Below the pieces are notes generated by a model. That model saw only the letters and a list, made by a program, of their open reading frames with translations, had not been told where the DNA came from and made no database searches. A DNA stretch of 64,000 bases. Source: Nematostella vectensis. Lineage: Eukaryota; Cnidaria; Anthozoa; Actiniaria; Edwardsiidae. Position 1 is the first letter of the stretch. Each line of letters starts with the position of its first letter. Shown piece by piece: positions 1-11,300 of this stretch. Made by a program: the position numbers and the translations under genes. Where the stretch lies: contig NC_064043.1 in the NCBI RefSeq assembly GCF_932526225.1, forward strand, positions 8,733,501 through 8,797,500. The letters are read 5' to 3'.

Positions 1-658
1 ATTGAAGAAACTCGCCTGCCCAGATGTCCTGAAATTTATCGCACAAACAAGACAAAACTCGTCTTTGCTGCGTTTGCTGTTCAATCTTTTTAGTGATGTC
101 TTAGGTGATTGAAATTGAACAGTTGTTTTCTTTTTTGAAGAGGAAAACTAACCAGAGTTTGATTCATAATTTGCGACTAAACCCATACAAAGCATATTAG
201 CATATTGACAGCTTTCGCGCGATTGTACGGGTTTTGACAGTTGCTTATTAACGCTCACGCATACGCAAGGAAAACAGTTCCGACCCATGGCAGAGAAAAT
301 ACAGAAAAAAGAGGCTTCTGCTAGCAGGGAATAAGAATTTCTCACAAAACCCAAAATACCAGTAACTGTGAGCTTGGGCTCCCTGTGCAGAAGCCCAGTA
401 AATTTTACATGAGTTTTTGCAAAAAAAATTATATGGGGGTAGATACATAAAATCCTATGGGGGGAGGGGATGGGGGAAATTTTAAAATATGTGACAAAGT
501 TATATGGGGAAAGAACATAAAAATATATGGGAAAAGAGCATATCGTAGTAAAGCCCTATTGATTTAACTCAATATATAAATAAACATTTGTGTGTTTCAG
601 GAAGAGAGGACTAATCAAACCTTTATTGTGGTAGGATAGTTTTTCCCAGCTGAGCAAC
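1..658. other. No gene recognised; downstream intron of the zinc-finger gene
   Basis: I see no exon here on either strand. Two short minus-strand ORFs overlap one another and contain no finger motif. Positions 430-540 hold an imperfect AT-rich repeat of 'atatgggg' blocks. If the donor at 662 is used, this stretch is an intron of the zinc-finger gene. Confidence 0.5.
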
Positions 659-662
659 TTAC

Positions 663-1700
663 ACTAATTTCTTGGCATCATGTGAGTGTGACAACTGGTG
701 CCTCTTCAAGTGGAAAGCTCGGTAGAAAGCCTTGTCACAGCCAGGAGACTCACACACAAATGGCCTCTGAATAGAAGACAAGTCCAAGTAATGCACCAGT
801 CAATTAAAACCCTAGCATCCCGACCCCCAGGACATAGCGGGGAAATTTAATTCATATGTTGTGAAATACGTGTTACTTTCCCGGCCATCAGGGCCTGTGA
901 CGCTGTGAAAACCCCCAATACATGCCCTTGGTGTTTTCCGATGACGTCCCAAACTGCGACACCTTTTTTTGAGCTACCATGTTCAGTGAACTAAACTTCG
1001 GCTACACCCACTTTTGGGTCCTCTCTAGTATTTTCAGCACAGGCTATGCCAAATTTAAAAATCAACAGACATCAATAGATAGCGAGCAAACTATATTTTG
1101 AAAGATTATAATTTGAATAAGTCGGGAAAAACCAGAGAAGCCAAACGCAATTTCTGGTTCACCAATTCGCCGCCCCCTATCCCGGAGTGTTGAGGGCTTC
1201 TGTTAAATCCCCTGGACCCCGGTGGACTACAGGTGTTGAATAGGTGTTAACTCCCCCGCGTGACCGCGTTACTTCCCCGGTATGTCCCGGGGGACGGGGG
1301 GCCGGGCTGTCTATTGACTGGTGCATAAACTCCTGGTAACTTAGTCAAATAAATTCGGACACCCAACTCTCCAGTTCACATTTACACTGATATAAGGCAT
1401 TTCTATAGATAAAATTATAGTAAAACACTTAGCTTAGCACCTTTTGTTGTTTACATCACGTTGAATTGAGAAATAAGAGTACACTAATCGTTTACTTGTT
1501 TACGTTAAACACGAGCTTTTATCAATCTATCCCCTCTTATCAGAAATACGCCTAAACATTGATTTACTTGCCTCTCCAGTGTGAGTTCGGATGTGTTCTA
1601 CCAGCCTCCAGTTTTTGTTGAACTGTTTACCACACTCCGCGCACACATTTTTCGGTTTGTTTTCGTCCGCTGAATCACACGATTCCACCACGTCCTCCAT
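663..1700 (-). CDS. C2H2 zinc-finger protein, TFIIIA-like, first two coding exons (partial)
   Basis: Exon 1 runs 1700-1572 (43 codons, start MEDVVESCDS) and exon 2 runs 766-663. Exon 1 carries finger 1 (CAECGKQFNKNWRLVEHIRTH) and ends in the linker HTGE. Exon 2 resumes RPFVCESPGC and carries finger 2 (C-x4-C-x12-H-x3-H). The spacing and the NKNW/FHLKRH residues resemble fingers 1-2 of TFIIIA, the 5S rRNA gene transcription factor; this assignment is inference. The reading frame meets TAA at 661-659, but a strong donor (GT|GTAAGT at 662) lies just before it. More fingers probably follow beyond the left edge, because two fingers alone would be short for this family. The intron between the two exons has a GC donor. 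Confidence 0.7.
767..1571 (-). other. GC-AG intron of the zinc-finger gene
   Basis: On the minus strand the donor reads GGAGAG|GCAAGT and the acceptor TATTTCAG|AGGCC. Splicing there restores the canonical finger linker TGE-RPF in frame. The nearest GT donor (GTAAATC, 4 nt downstream) would break the linker. The intron contains a MITE at 792-1325. Confidence 0.75.
792..1325. mobile_element. MITE with TGCACCAGTCAAT ends, TAA target duplication
   Basis: The ends read TGCACCAGTCAAT and its reverse complement, flanked by TAA at 789-791 and 1326-1328. The interior is not coding. The same ends and the same TAA duplication recur at 31920-32825, which defines a family. A 3-bp TAA target fits PIF/Harbinger-type elements; the superfamily is inferred. 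Confidence 0.7.
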
Positions 1701-1817
1701 TTTGAAATAGAGAAGCAGAGGAGGACTGGGAAGACTTGCCCTTTTTTTTATAGGGGGGGGGGGGGGGGGGGGGAGGGGGGCTCCAGAGCATGGATGGAGC
1801 CGCAAGCCCTAAGTCCC

Positions 1818-1874
1818 CAGGCCCGTACCCAGGGGGATGCCGCACCCTCAAGAAAAATCCTGGGTACGGGCCTG
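1818..1874. mobile_element. Short TIR element, CAGGCCCGTACCCAGG ends
   Basis: A 57-bp remnant bounded by CAGGCCCGTACCCAGG and its exact inverse. It shares ends with the larger element at 11490-11810. It sits among long homopolymers (G-run 1752-1776, C-run 1875-1892, A-run 1893-1917). Confidence 0.6.
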
Positions 1875-2314
1875 CCCCCCCCCCCCCCCCCCAAAAAAAA
1901 AAAAAAAAAAAAAAAAACACCGGCCCCATTCATGTGGTGGCAGGTTTCCCCTCAATTCTCTTATCCGTTTTGCATAATCTGAATTCTATAGAGTGAAGTG
2001 AAATCAGCCGAGACATTTAAATATGTACACATTATCAAGTCACATACTCGTTAAAAAATCACTTTTGGTAATATGCAAGCGGGCTGTAGGCAGATTGCAA
2101 TAAAAAAGAATTCCTGAAATCTCTTTGCTAGCGCACATCAACTGATAAAACCCGCGTTTGTGGAATATCTCAGTCAGTCTGGTCATTGAGTCATGATAAG
2201 CGTTACTTCTACTTGACAGAAATTGATATATGCGGAGAAAACGTTACGCGCATGATTGCTTCCAGTTGGGTCACGTAGCAGGGCCACAGCACGACACGCG
2301 AGATAAACAACAAC

Positions 2315-5300
2315 ATGAATGGAACTAACAAGACTTCTCCCGATAACCAAGCTAACAGCGTAGGGGTATTCCTAGTGTCCTTAGCAATCAATGGAGGGTT
2401 TGCTCTGATTCTTTTTACGCTATTCAGCTTCCTGAGGCTAAGGATAAAGCGACTTTATTCGCCGAGACTTCTGCTCAATGATACTCTAACTCCGCAAAAA
2501 TATAACAATTCCTTCTTTGGGTGGCTGCTTCTTTCAAAAGCCGCAGATGATGACACCATCTTCGAGGAAGCAGGAATCGACGCTCTCGTATACATGCGCT
2601 TTATCAAACTTTGCATTAAGATTTCAATTGTCCTTCTGCCGTATGGCATTGTTGTGTTGATCCCACTAAATGTCTACGGAGGACTAGAGAAGCCCTTGAG
2701 TGGTCTGGATGTGCTGACGATGTCTAACTTAGCGGAGAAGGCCTCCAAAGGTTGGGCTCACTTGATTGCAGTGTGGGGCTACACGCTCATCATATGCTAT
2801 CTACTGTACCAGGAATGGGGGGTGTACATAAGCTACAGACAGAAACACCTCGCCGTCGGCCTACCTAATCAGTACGCAGTGTTCGTCAGAGAGCTGTCCC
2901 CAAAGGTAAGTGAAAGGAAGAATTTGCATATTTAAGAATCCATTCAACTTTTAGCAACTCTCAGTATTATAAGGAAGTTTTAAGGTTCAAAAGACACATG
3001 ATAAATTGTCATTCCTTTTTGTAGATCTGAAACACCTTCAGAGCACACCGACACAGTTTAGATTTCCCGAATAACTATTCATTAAAAAAAAGAATTTGGG
3101 GGGAATTTTATCCGATAAAGATATTTTCTCGTCGCAAGATCTCAGCGAGGAGATGATTATAATTATAATTTAACATGTTTTTAAAGTGAATCACTTTCGA
3201 TTTTTTCTCGTCTCATTCGGTACTTGTATTGTTCTTACACGAACCTACATGCTAGTTTAGTTTTTAGTTTATTGGCTTTGTCACACAAAATACTACGGTT
3301 TACAATAGGAAATAAACAAAATAAAGAAAATAAGAAACAATGTGACTGGAGAAGAAAACAGGGCGTAAGCCCCAATTGAAATTCTTTGAATTTCAATTGG
3401 GGCTTACGTGAAGGGAGACTATTCCAAAGTTTGACAGTTCTAGGGAAATACGAATTCCTGTAATAATTTTGGTTGTGAGTGGAAAAAAGGCGGTAATTGT
3501 TAGGATGGTAATTTCGAGTATTGTATCGGGACGTGGCTGGAGAGAGAAGGCTAGCTAAACTAATGCTCACATCACCATTTTTTATTTTAAATAACAGAAC
3601 TAGATCGGTTATGTCTCTTCGATATTCTAATGGGAGGAGCTTAAGAGTTTTCAGCCTGCGTATGGCCATGGGGAATTCTCTACATGCAAGACAAAATATA
3701 ACAATTTTACTACGATAAAACTGATACACGCTGTCTCTATAAGATGAGAGACGGTTGCCAAGGGTTACTGGTCGAACGGGAAAGAACGTCTTAATTCTAA
3801 TGTTTTTATTTGTTTAGCTGCTGGACAAGTCGATACTCAGTAAATACATGGAAGCCCTTTTTCCAGGACAGGTAATAACCATAAATGAAAACTACCCCTT
3901 TTGATCTGCAGTCTTCATCTCCAGAGTCATTTCCAGATAATTGCTGGTTTTATACAAGAAAAAAATGTGAAAAAAGAGGTTATTTGAAGGCGATGATGTT
4001 ACACATCACATTTTTTCCTGCCCGTGATGCTTTGCTTTTCCTTACTGGCGATGTACTGCGCATCTTTGAGGACCTAGTATGAGTCTGCATTATCTTCAGG
4101 CTTTGTCTCTTTTCTATTACGTCACATATCCGAGATAATGGCTGCCTTGACTGGTGTCAGTGAAATGATTGACGGTGTGAATTGAAGAAGATCGCCATTT
4201 TACGGGAAAACTTGTCACTAGTTGGCGAGTTAATTGATGTAATTTTTCTTCTGTTTCCTGTATTTGCCTGTGATATTTATGAGTTATTTTCGCCTTTTTT
4301 CAGGTTTCGGAAGCCATTATTGTACAAAATCTTAAAAAGTGGGTCGCTCTGATAGGCAAGCATGACGCCGCAGTGCTGAGCCTCGAGAAGGCCAGGGTAG
4401 GAATGGCATGCAGACATAGCAATGCGAACATCCAAAAACGAATGGTCCTACCCTTTTTTCTCTTTTCCCTACCCCCCCCCCCCCCCCCCGTTTCAAACAT
4501 GGGGAGTCCCTATAACATACATACATACTTTATATTTGGTCTTTACACAGATTGTGTACATAAGATGAGTTCCAAATAACATTGAAATATTTTCACGTGC
4601 GATGAAGGACAACAACGTCATTGTGCTTCGTAACGAAGTGATTTTGGCAATAAATTTTGCTATTATTTTTTGAAGTTTTGTCGGTGGATTAATGAGGAGG
4701 AGGAAGAAGCCATTTCCTGACATTCGATTGATATTAATGTTTTTTGCCATTTGTATGTTTGTGAAAAGTTCGGCTCTTTCATCACAAAATTTGGGGCATC
4801 TTGTCAGGGAATGAACCTCATCCTTCACCTCACCGGTTGTGCAGATAGGGCATATCCTCACATTTGAGTTTTTATAAGGTTTTCGATAACGCACAGCCCC
4901 ACAACCTTCCACTTTGGCGTTCATGCCTTCGTTATCCTTTGGGGTGACACAGTGGCCGTTGTTTATTTAACCAGGTTCCCTATCCATCCCTTATTTCTGC
5001 TTCTGGATTGTAGGGTCCTATTATTTGTTTGTCTCTAGATTGTTTGATTAATTGATTGATTGTAACTTGTTTACTCATTGGTTTGGAATAGAGTAAATGA
5101 CTGCAGTTTATCGTATTTATTGCACCAAGTTACCTCAGTTTATTACTTGCAGTAGTGAATGTTAATATGACTCAGTGCTGATATATAAAAAATACGCTTT
5201 TAAGCATCAACTTCTGACGAAGGGGGACCGGCCAAAACACAGGCCCAAATGCTGCGGAGAGAAGACGGATTCCATCACGTTTCACGAAAATAACCTAAAG

Positions 5301-8300
5301 GTATGACTCGTCGTTACACTAGTACATTGCGCGTACGAAGGACACACCCATCCGACTCAGGAACCGAATCGGCGTTCCCCCACCTATTTCTTATGTCGTT
5401 GATTGGTGCTCAGACAATTAGAGTTGCCCGAGTTATCCTGGAAGGGCATGCGATGATTACAATTTCCTTAAACCACATAGAGAATCTCTCATCAATCTTT
5501 ATATGCTCTCCTTCTTGGTATTAATTAAGAGTTGTTTATCTCTCTATTAATCTGTGGTTTCTATATGTAACACCTATACCCGCTAACACGCCGAGAACGA
5601 TACAGCGCCTTTAATACAAGATATGTGAAGCATCTCATGCTTTCTGGTTGCCATGCCAATCAGTTTTGCGTCAGCAATGCGTCATTCCGATTCGCCATCG
5701 TTTGTCGTCAGGTGATGCAGGGTCGGTTAGAGGACGAGTTGCGTTGCGACCATCCCAGCATCCCTTGCGCGTTTATTGTGTTCAAGTCCCTGCAGTCAGC
5801 GAGTGTGGCGGCGCAAGTTCTGTGGGACGAGGACGGTATGCTAATGAACGTACAGCCGGCACCAGACAAGGATGACGTCATATGGGGGAACCTCACCGTC
5901 GTCCTTGCTTCAAGGTAAACATGACGTCACATGGAAGACCTCAACATCGCGCATGCTTAATGGTAAGCGAAACATGACGTCATAATTTAGGAGACCTCAT
6001 CATCGCACTCGCGTCAAGGTAAGCGAAACATGAAGTCATAATTTGGGAGACCTCACCATCGCACTCGCTTCAAGGTGAGCGAGACATGACGTCATAATTT
6101 GGGAGACCTCACCATCGCACTCGCTTCAAGGTGAGCGAAACATGACGTCATATTTTGGGAGACCTCACCATCGCACTCGCTTCAAGGTGAGCAAAACATG
6201 ACGTCATAATTTGGGAGACCTCACCATCGCACTCGCGTCAAGGTGAGCGAAACATGACGTCATAATTTGGGAGACCTCACCATCGCACTCGCTTCAAGAT
6301 AAGCGAAACATGACGTCATAATTTGGGAGACCTCACCATCGCACTCGCTTCAAGGTAAGCGAAATATGACGTCATAACTTGGGAGACCTCATCATCGCAC
6401 TCGCTTCAAGGTAAGCGAAACATGACGTCATAATTTGGGAGACCTCATCATCGTATCGCTTCATACGGGAGACCACACCTTCGCCAAACATGACATATGC
6501 GACAGGTCGCACCAAGGAAACGGGAGGTAAAAAGACGTCAGTTAAAGGAGCATCCTGGGGCGTCATATTTGCTTAGATGTCTGTATTGTCTGGTTGTTCA
6601 TTTTCTATTGTCTCTCTCTGGTCCGCAGTATCGTGTCGTTGGACATCGTATTGTCCGTATATTCGTTGTCTCGTTGTTCATTTGTTGTGGTCTCTCTCTC
6701 TCCAGACTGGCCCGTAGTATCGTATCGTGGGGCATCATATTTGCTTTGATGTTTTTTTGGGCAATCCCCACTGGCTTTGTGTCATCGCTTATCGAACTCG
6801 ACAACTTGGAGAAATACATCCCATCGATCACCTCCTGTAAGTACTGTAGCGTAGCGTCCTTTAAGTGCCCGTCATCCCCCACCCCCTCTCCAAACACACA
6901 CATAGGAAATACATGTGAATAGTGTTTCGTTCCTTAAATCCTCTATTTTTAAACAGCTTAACTATAATACCTTGCTTTTCAGTCATAGGCAACTATCCGT
7001 TCTTGAACTCGCTTATTAAAGGATATCTATCCAGCGTGGTGTTGACTCTGTTCTTCTTGATTCTGCCCTGGGTATGTATCCACGTGATCTTAATATAATC
7101 AAGTAATCATTGTCCAGCGGCATTACCGACTATACTAGGACACAATAAGATCATTTAGTGGCGCGCGCATGCGTATACTAGATGTCATAATTTCTGTGTT
7201 CTCTCTGTCTTAGGGTGACTAAGAGCTAACCTTCCGGAAAAGTGTGCGCGGGTGGTATTTTAACATTAGGTTTTTTCCCTGTGCACGTTTGATGGTTATC
7301 CTTTTCATGACGTCTTCTCTAAATGTTGAATTAAAATAAGACTAGAGGTGACCGAAAATAGCCTGGGGACGAGGCTAGCTAACTGCTCACGTGTTGACAG
7401 ATAATGCATCTCATCACACGAAGAGAAGGGCTCGCGTCGCGGACGGAAGAGGACAAATCCGTCCTTGGTCGACTGTTCCTATTCAAGGTAAACTTTTAGA
7501 GTTACGCCACTCAAGCTTCTTTGATACAGTAGAAAGCATTGAAAGGCTAGAGAAATGGTTACGCCATAAAAATTGTCTTTGATACAGTCAAAAGCATTGA
7601 AAGGCTAGAGAAATGGTTACGCCATAAAAATTGTCTTTGATACAGTCAAAAGCATTGAAAGGCTAGAGAAATGGCTACGCCATAAAATTATCTTTGATAC
7701 AGTAGAAAGCATTGAAAGGCTAGAGAAATGGTTACGCTATAAAATTGTCTTTGATACAGTCAAAAGCATTGAAAGGCTAGAGAAATGGTTACGCCATAAA
7801 ATTGTCTTTGATACAGTCAAAAGCATTGAAAGGCTAGAGAAATGGTTACGCCATAAAATTGTCTTTGATACAGTCAAAAGCATTGAAAGGCTAGAGAAAT
7901 GGTTACACCATAAAATTGTCTTTGATACAGTCAAAAGCATTGAAAGTCTAGAGAAATGGTTACGCCATAAAATTGTCTTTGATACAGTAGAAAGCATTGA
8001 AAGGCTAGAGAAATGGTTACGCCATAAAATTGTCTTTGATACAGTAGAAAGGCTTTTAGGACAAGTGAAAGGGTTGTGTTACCCAACTCTTTTTGATACA
8101 GTCAAAAGCATTTAAGGGATACAGAAATGGTTACACCACAAAAATGTCTTTGATGATACAGTGGAAAGAAAAAGAAAGAGTTGCCTCACCCAACTGTCTT
8201 TGATACAGTAAAAAGCCCTTTAGGGAAAGAGATACAGTAGAAAGCATACCTGTGTACAGCCGTCTTGTGCCCCCTCTAAAAATTAGCGCCTACAGATGGC

Positions 8301-11300
8301 TTGGGAACTTTGGCCTTTCCTCGGCTCGGCTATGTCCCGAAAAAATGAAACGTACATTTTGGGCCTGAAACGTACATTTTGGGCCTGATCAGGCCATTTT
8401 TATTGGTGCTTAGCCCTCCTCTTGTCAGTTTGTCTAATTGATCAATTATAAATACTCCACAGATAATCAACCAATTCCTGTTCGTCGCACTCGCCAGTTC
8501 AGCTCTTAGCAAACTAGAAGAAATGATAGAGAGCCCGAAGAAAATCCCAGAATTCCTCGCACGCACTTTGCCAAGCCAATCTACTTTCTTCATAATGTTC
8601 ATCGTGCTCAACTCGCTGACCGGTTTCTCGTTTGAAATCATCCGCGTATTCGATCTGCTGGTGCTGTGTGTCACGAAATGCATCTCGCGAACCCCGAGGG
8701 AGAAGAGGACCTCATGGGAGCCGCCCAGGGCTAACTATGATGTAGAGGTGAGAGTTGATCTAGGGTATGAGGATTGGGTTGCACGATCGCATGAGGGGGG
8801 AGGGGGGGTTATGAGGATTGGGTTGCACGACCGCATGAGGGGGGGAGGGGGTTAAAGTAGGGATCAATTTTAGGACTTTTGGGGTGGGGAGGGTGTGGTG
8901 TCCACGCCTTCCTTGGATTCCTGGAAATATCGAAACATATCGAGTGTCAATTCTCCCATATTTCCATTCGATTCGGTTGTCCGCTTGTCATATAAGACAT
9001 CAATTTGCACTGAAATAGAGTGGTTTGCAACTACAGTTTTCAAAAACTGTACTAAACCTAAGTTAGGTTTAGTACCAAACCTTCAAAGCTGCGATCTCAT
9101 TTGCACGTGCGTCGCGCCTATCTAATTTTTATTTCACAAATTTGCTAACTAGAAGCATTGGTGATTATGTTCGCCAACGATCAAATCGATGGCACGTTTT
9201 GAAGGGGCTCCTAAACGGGTTTCAATTTGAATGAATTTTTGAAAGCAATTACCCGGGAGAGGCCTTAAAGAGTCAAATTTCGGATCTGGGGATGTAGGTG
9301 GTAGAAAGTGTAAAATTTGCCGCCTTGATAAATGAATATATTACCTGTACCTTGACTTCACGTCAGTAAAGACTACTCCATGCAATTTACATTCGCGAGT
9401 GTGATTTGAAATTTTCCTCTCGCAAAACTATTTTTGCACATTGCCGCCCCTCGCCCTCGTGTTGGTTATGGTCCAACATGGCGTTCTTGTTGTTTTAGTT
9501 GTCCGAGCACATGTTGACGATCATGATTGGTTTGACGTATTGCGTGCTGGCACCTCTCATCGTCCTGTTTGTCTTGCTCTACTTCATTCTTGGGTACATC
9601 GTGTGGATCCACCAAGTCCTGTGTGTCTACACGGCAACGTATAACTCAGGCGGGCAGCTCTGGCCGGTCATATTTGAGAGGTATAATCCCACAACTGATT
9701 TCGCCCTTCCCCCCGTCCCACCCCCCTTGTATCATCCACCAACTGATACACCCTCCCCCCCGTCCCATCCCCCTGTATCACCCACCAACTGATACAACCT
9801 CCCCCCCGTCCCACCCCCCTGTATCACCCACCAACTGATTTCACCTTCGCCCCCGTCCCAACCCCTTGTATCACCCACCAACTGATACACCCTCCCCCCC
9901 GTCCCATCCCCCTGTATCACCCACCAACTGATACAACCTCCCCCCCGTCCCATCCCCCTGTATCACCCACCAACTGATTTCACCTTCGCCCCCGTCCCAA
10001 CCCCTTGTATCACCCACCAACTGATACACCCTCCCCCCCGTCCCAACCCCCTGTATCACCCACCAACTGATACACCCTCCCCCTCCCCGTCCCATCCCCC
10101 TGTTTCACCCACCAACTGATATACCCTCCCCCCCATCCCACCCCCCTGTATCACCCACCAACTGATACACCCTCCCCCCGTCCCACCCCCCTTGTATCAC
10201 CCAACAACTGATACAACCTTCCCCCCCCCATCCCCGTCCCACCTCCCTGTATCACCCACCAACTGATACACCCTCCCCCCCGTCCCACCCCCCTTGTATC
10301 ACCCACCAACTGATACAACCTCCCCCCCCCCCCGTCCCACCTCCCTGTATCACCCACCAACTGATACACCCTCCCCCCCCCGTCCCATCCCCCTGTATCA
10401 CCCACCAACTGATACACCCTCCCCCCCCGTCCCACCCCCCTGTATCACCCACCAACTGATACACCCTCCCCCCCGTCCCACACCCCCTGTATCACCCACC
10501 AACTGATACACCCTCCCCCCCGTCCCACCCCCTGTATCACCCACCAACTGATACACCCTCCCCCCGTCCCACCCCCCTTGTATCACCCACCAACTGATAC
10601 ACCCTCCCCCCCGTCCCACCCCACTGTATCACCCACCAACTGATACACCCCCCCCCCCCCGTCCCACCCCCTGTATCACCCACCAACTGATACACCCTCC
10701 CCCCCCCGTCCCATCCCCCTTTATCACCCACCAACTGATACACCCTCCCCCCGTTCCACCCCCCTTGTACACCCACCAACTGATACACCCTCCCCCCCCC
10801 CCGTCCCATCCCCCTGTATCACCCACCAACTGATACACCCTCCCCCCGTCCCATCCCCCTGTATCACCCACCAACTGATACACCCTCCCCCCCGTCCCAA
10901 TCCCCTGTATCACCCACCAACTGGTACACCCTCCCCCCGTCCCATCCCCCTGTATCACCCACCAACTGATACACCCTCCCCCCCCCCCCCCAGTCCCAAT
11001 CCCCTGTATCACCCACCAACTGATCACATCCTCTTCCACGTACCCCTCAGTCCCTCCCGCATTATGACCCCACCCCATACCCTGTTTCCCCGCCAGAAAG
11101 GTCGCAAGCCCAATCATCTTCATCTCCCCCTGCATCATCATACCTCACGTGTGTTCCTTCGCCAGGATGGTTGCTAGCCTTGTTATCTTCCATATCCTGA
11201 TGGTCGGATTCTTTGGCCTCAAGAAATTCGTCATCGTCCCTTTGCTGGTACTTCCGCTTCCGGTTATCACAATCCTGTTTTACCTGTTCATGGTGAAGTA

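Noticed and set aside
5872-6470. CRISPR-like array
   Set aside because: Units are contiguous without unique spacers, the genome is eukaryotic and the unit derives from an exon junction.
7737-7997. Minus-strand 19-residue repeat ORF
   Set aside because: By-product of the 57-bp intronic array (57 divisible by three).
9732-11141. Series of Gly/Trp-rich minus-strand ORFs
   Set aside because: They are readings of the 46-bp C-rich array. They have no start context, splice support or non-repeat sequence.
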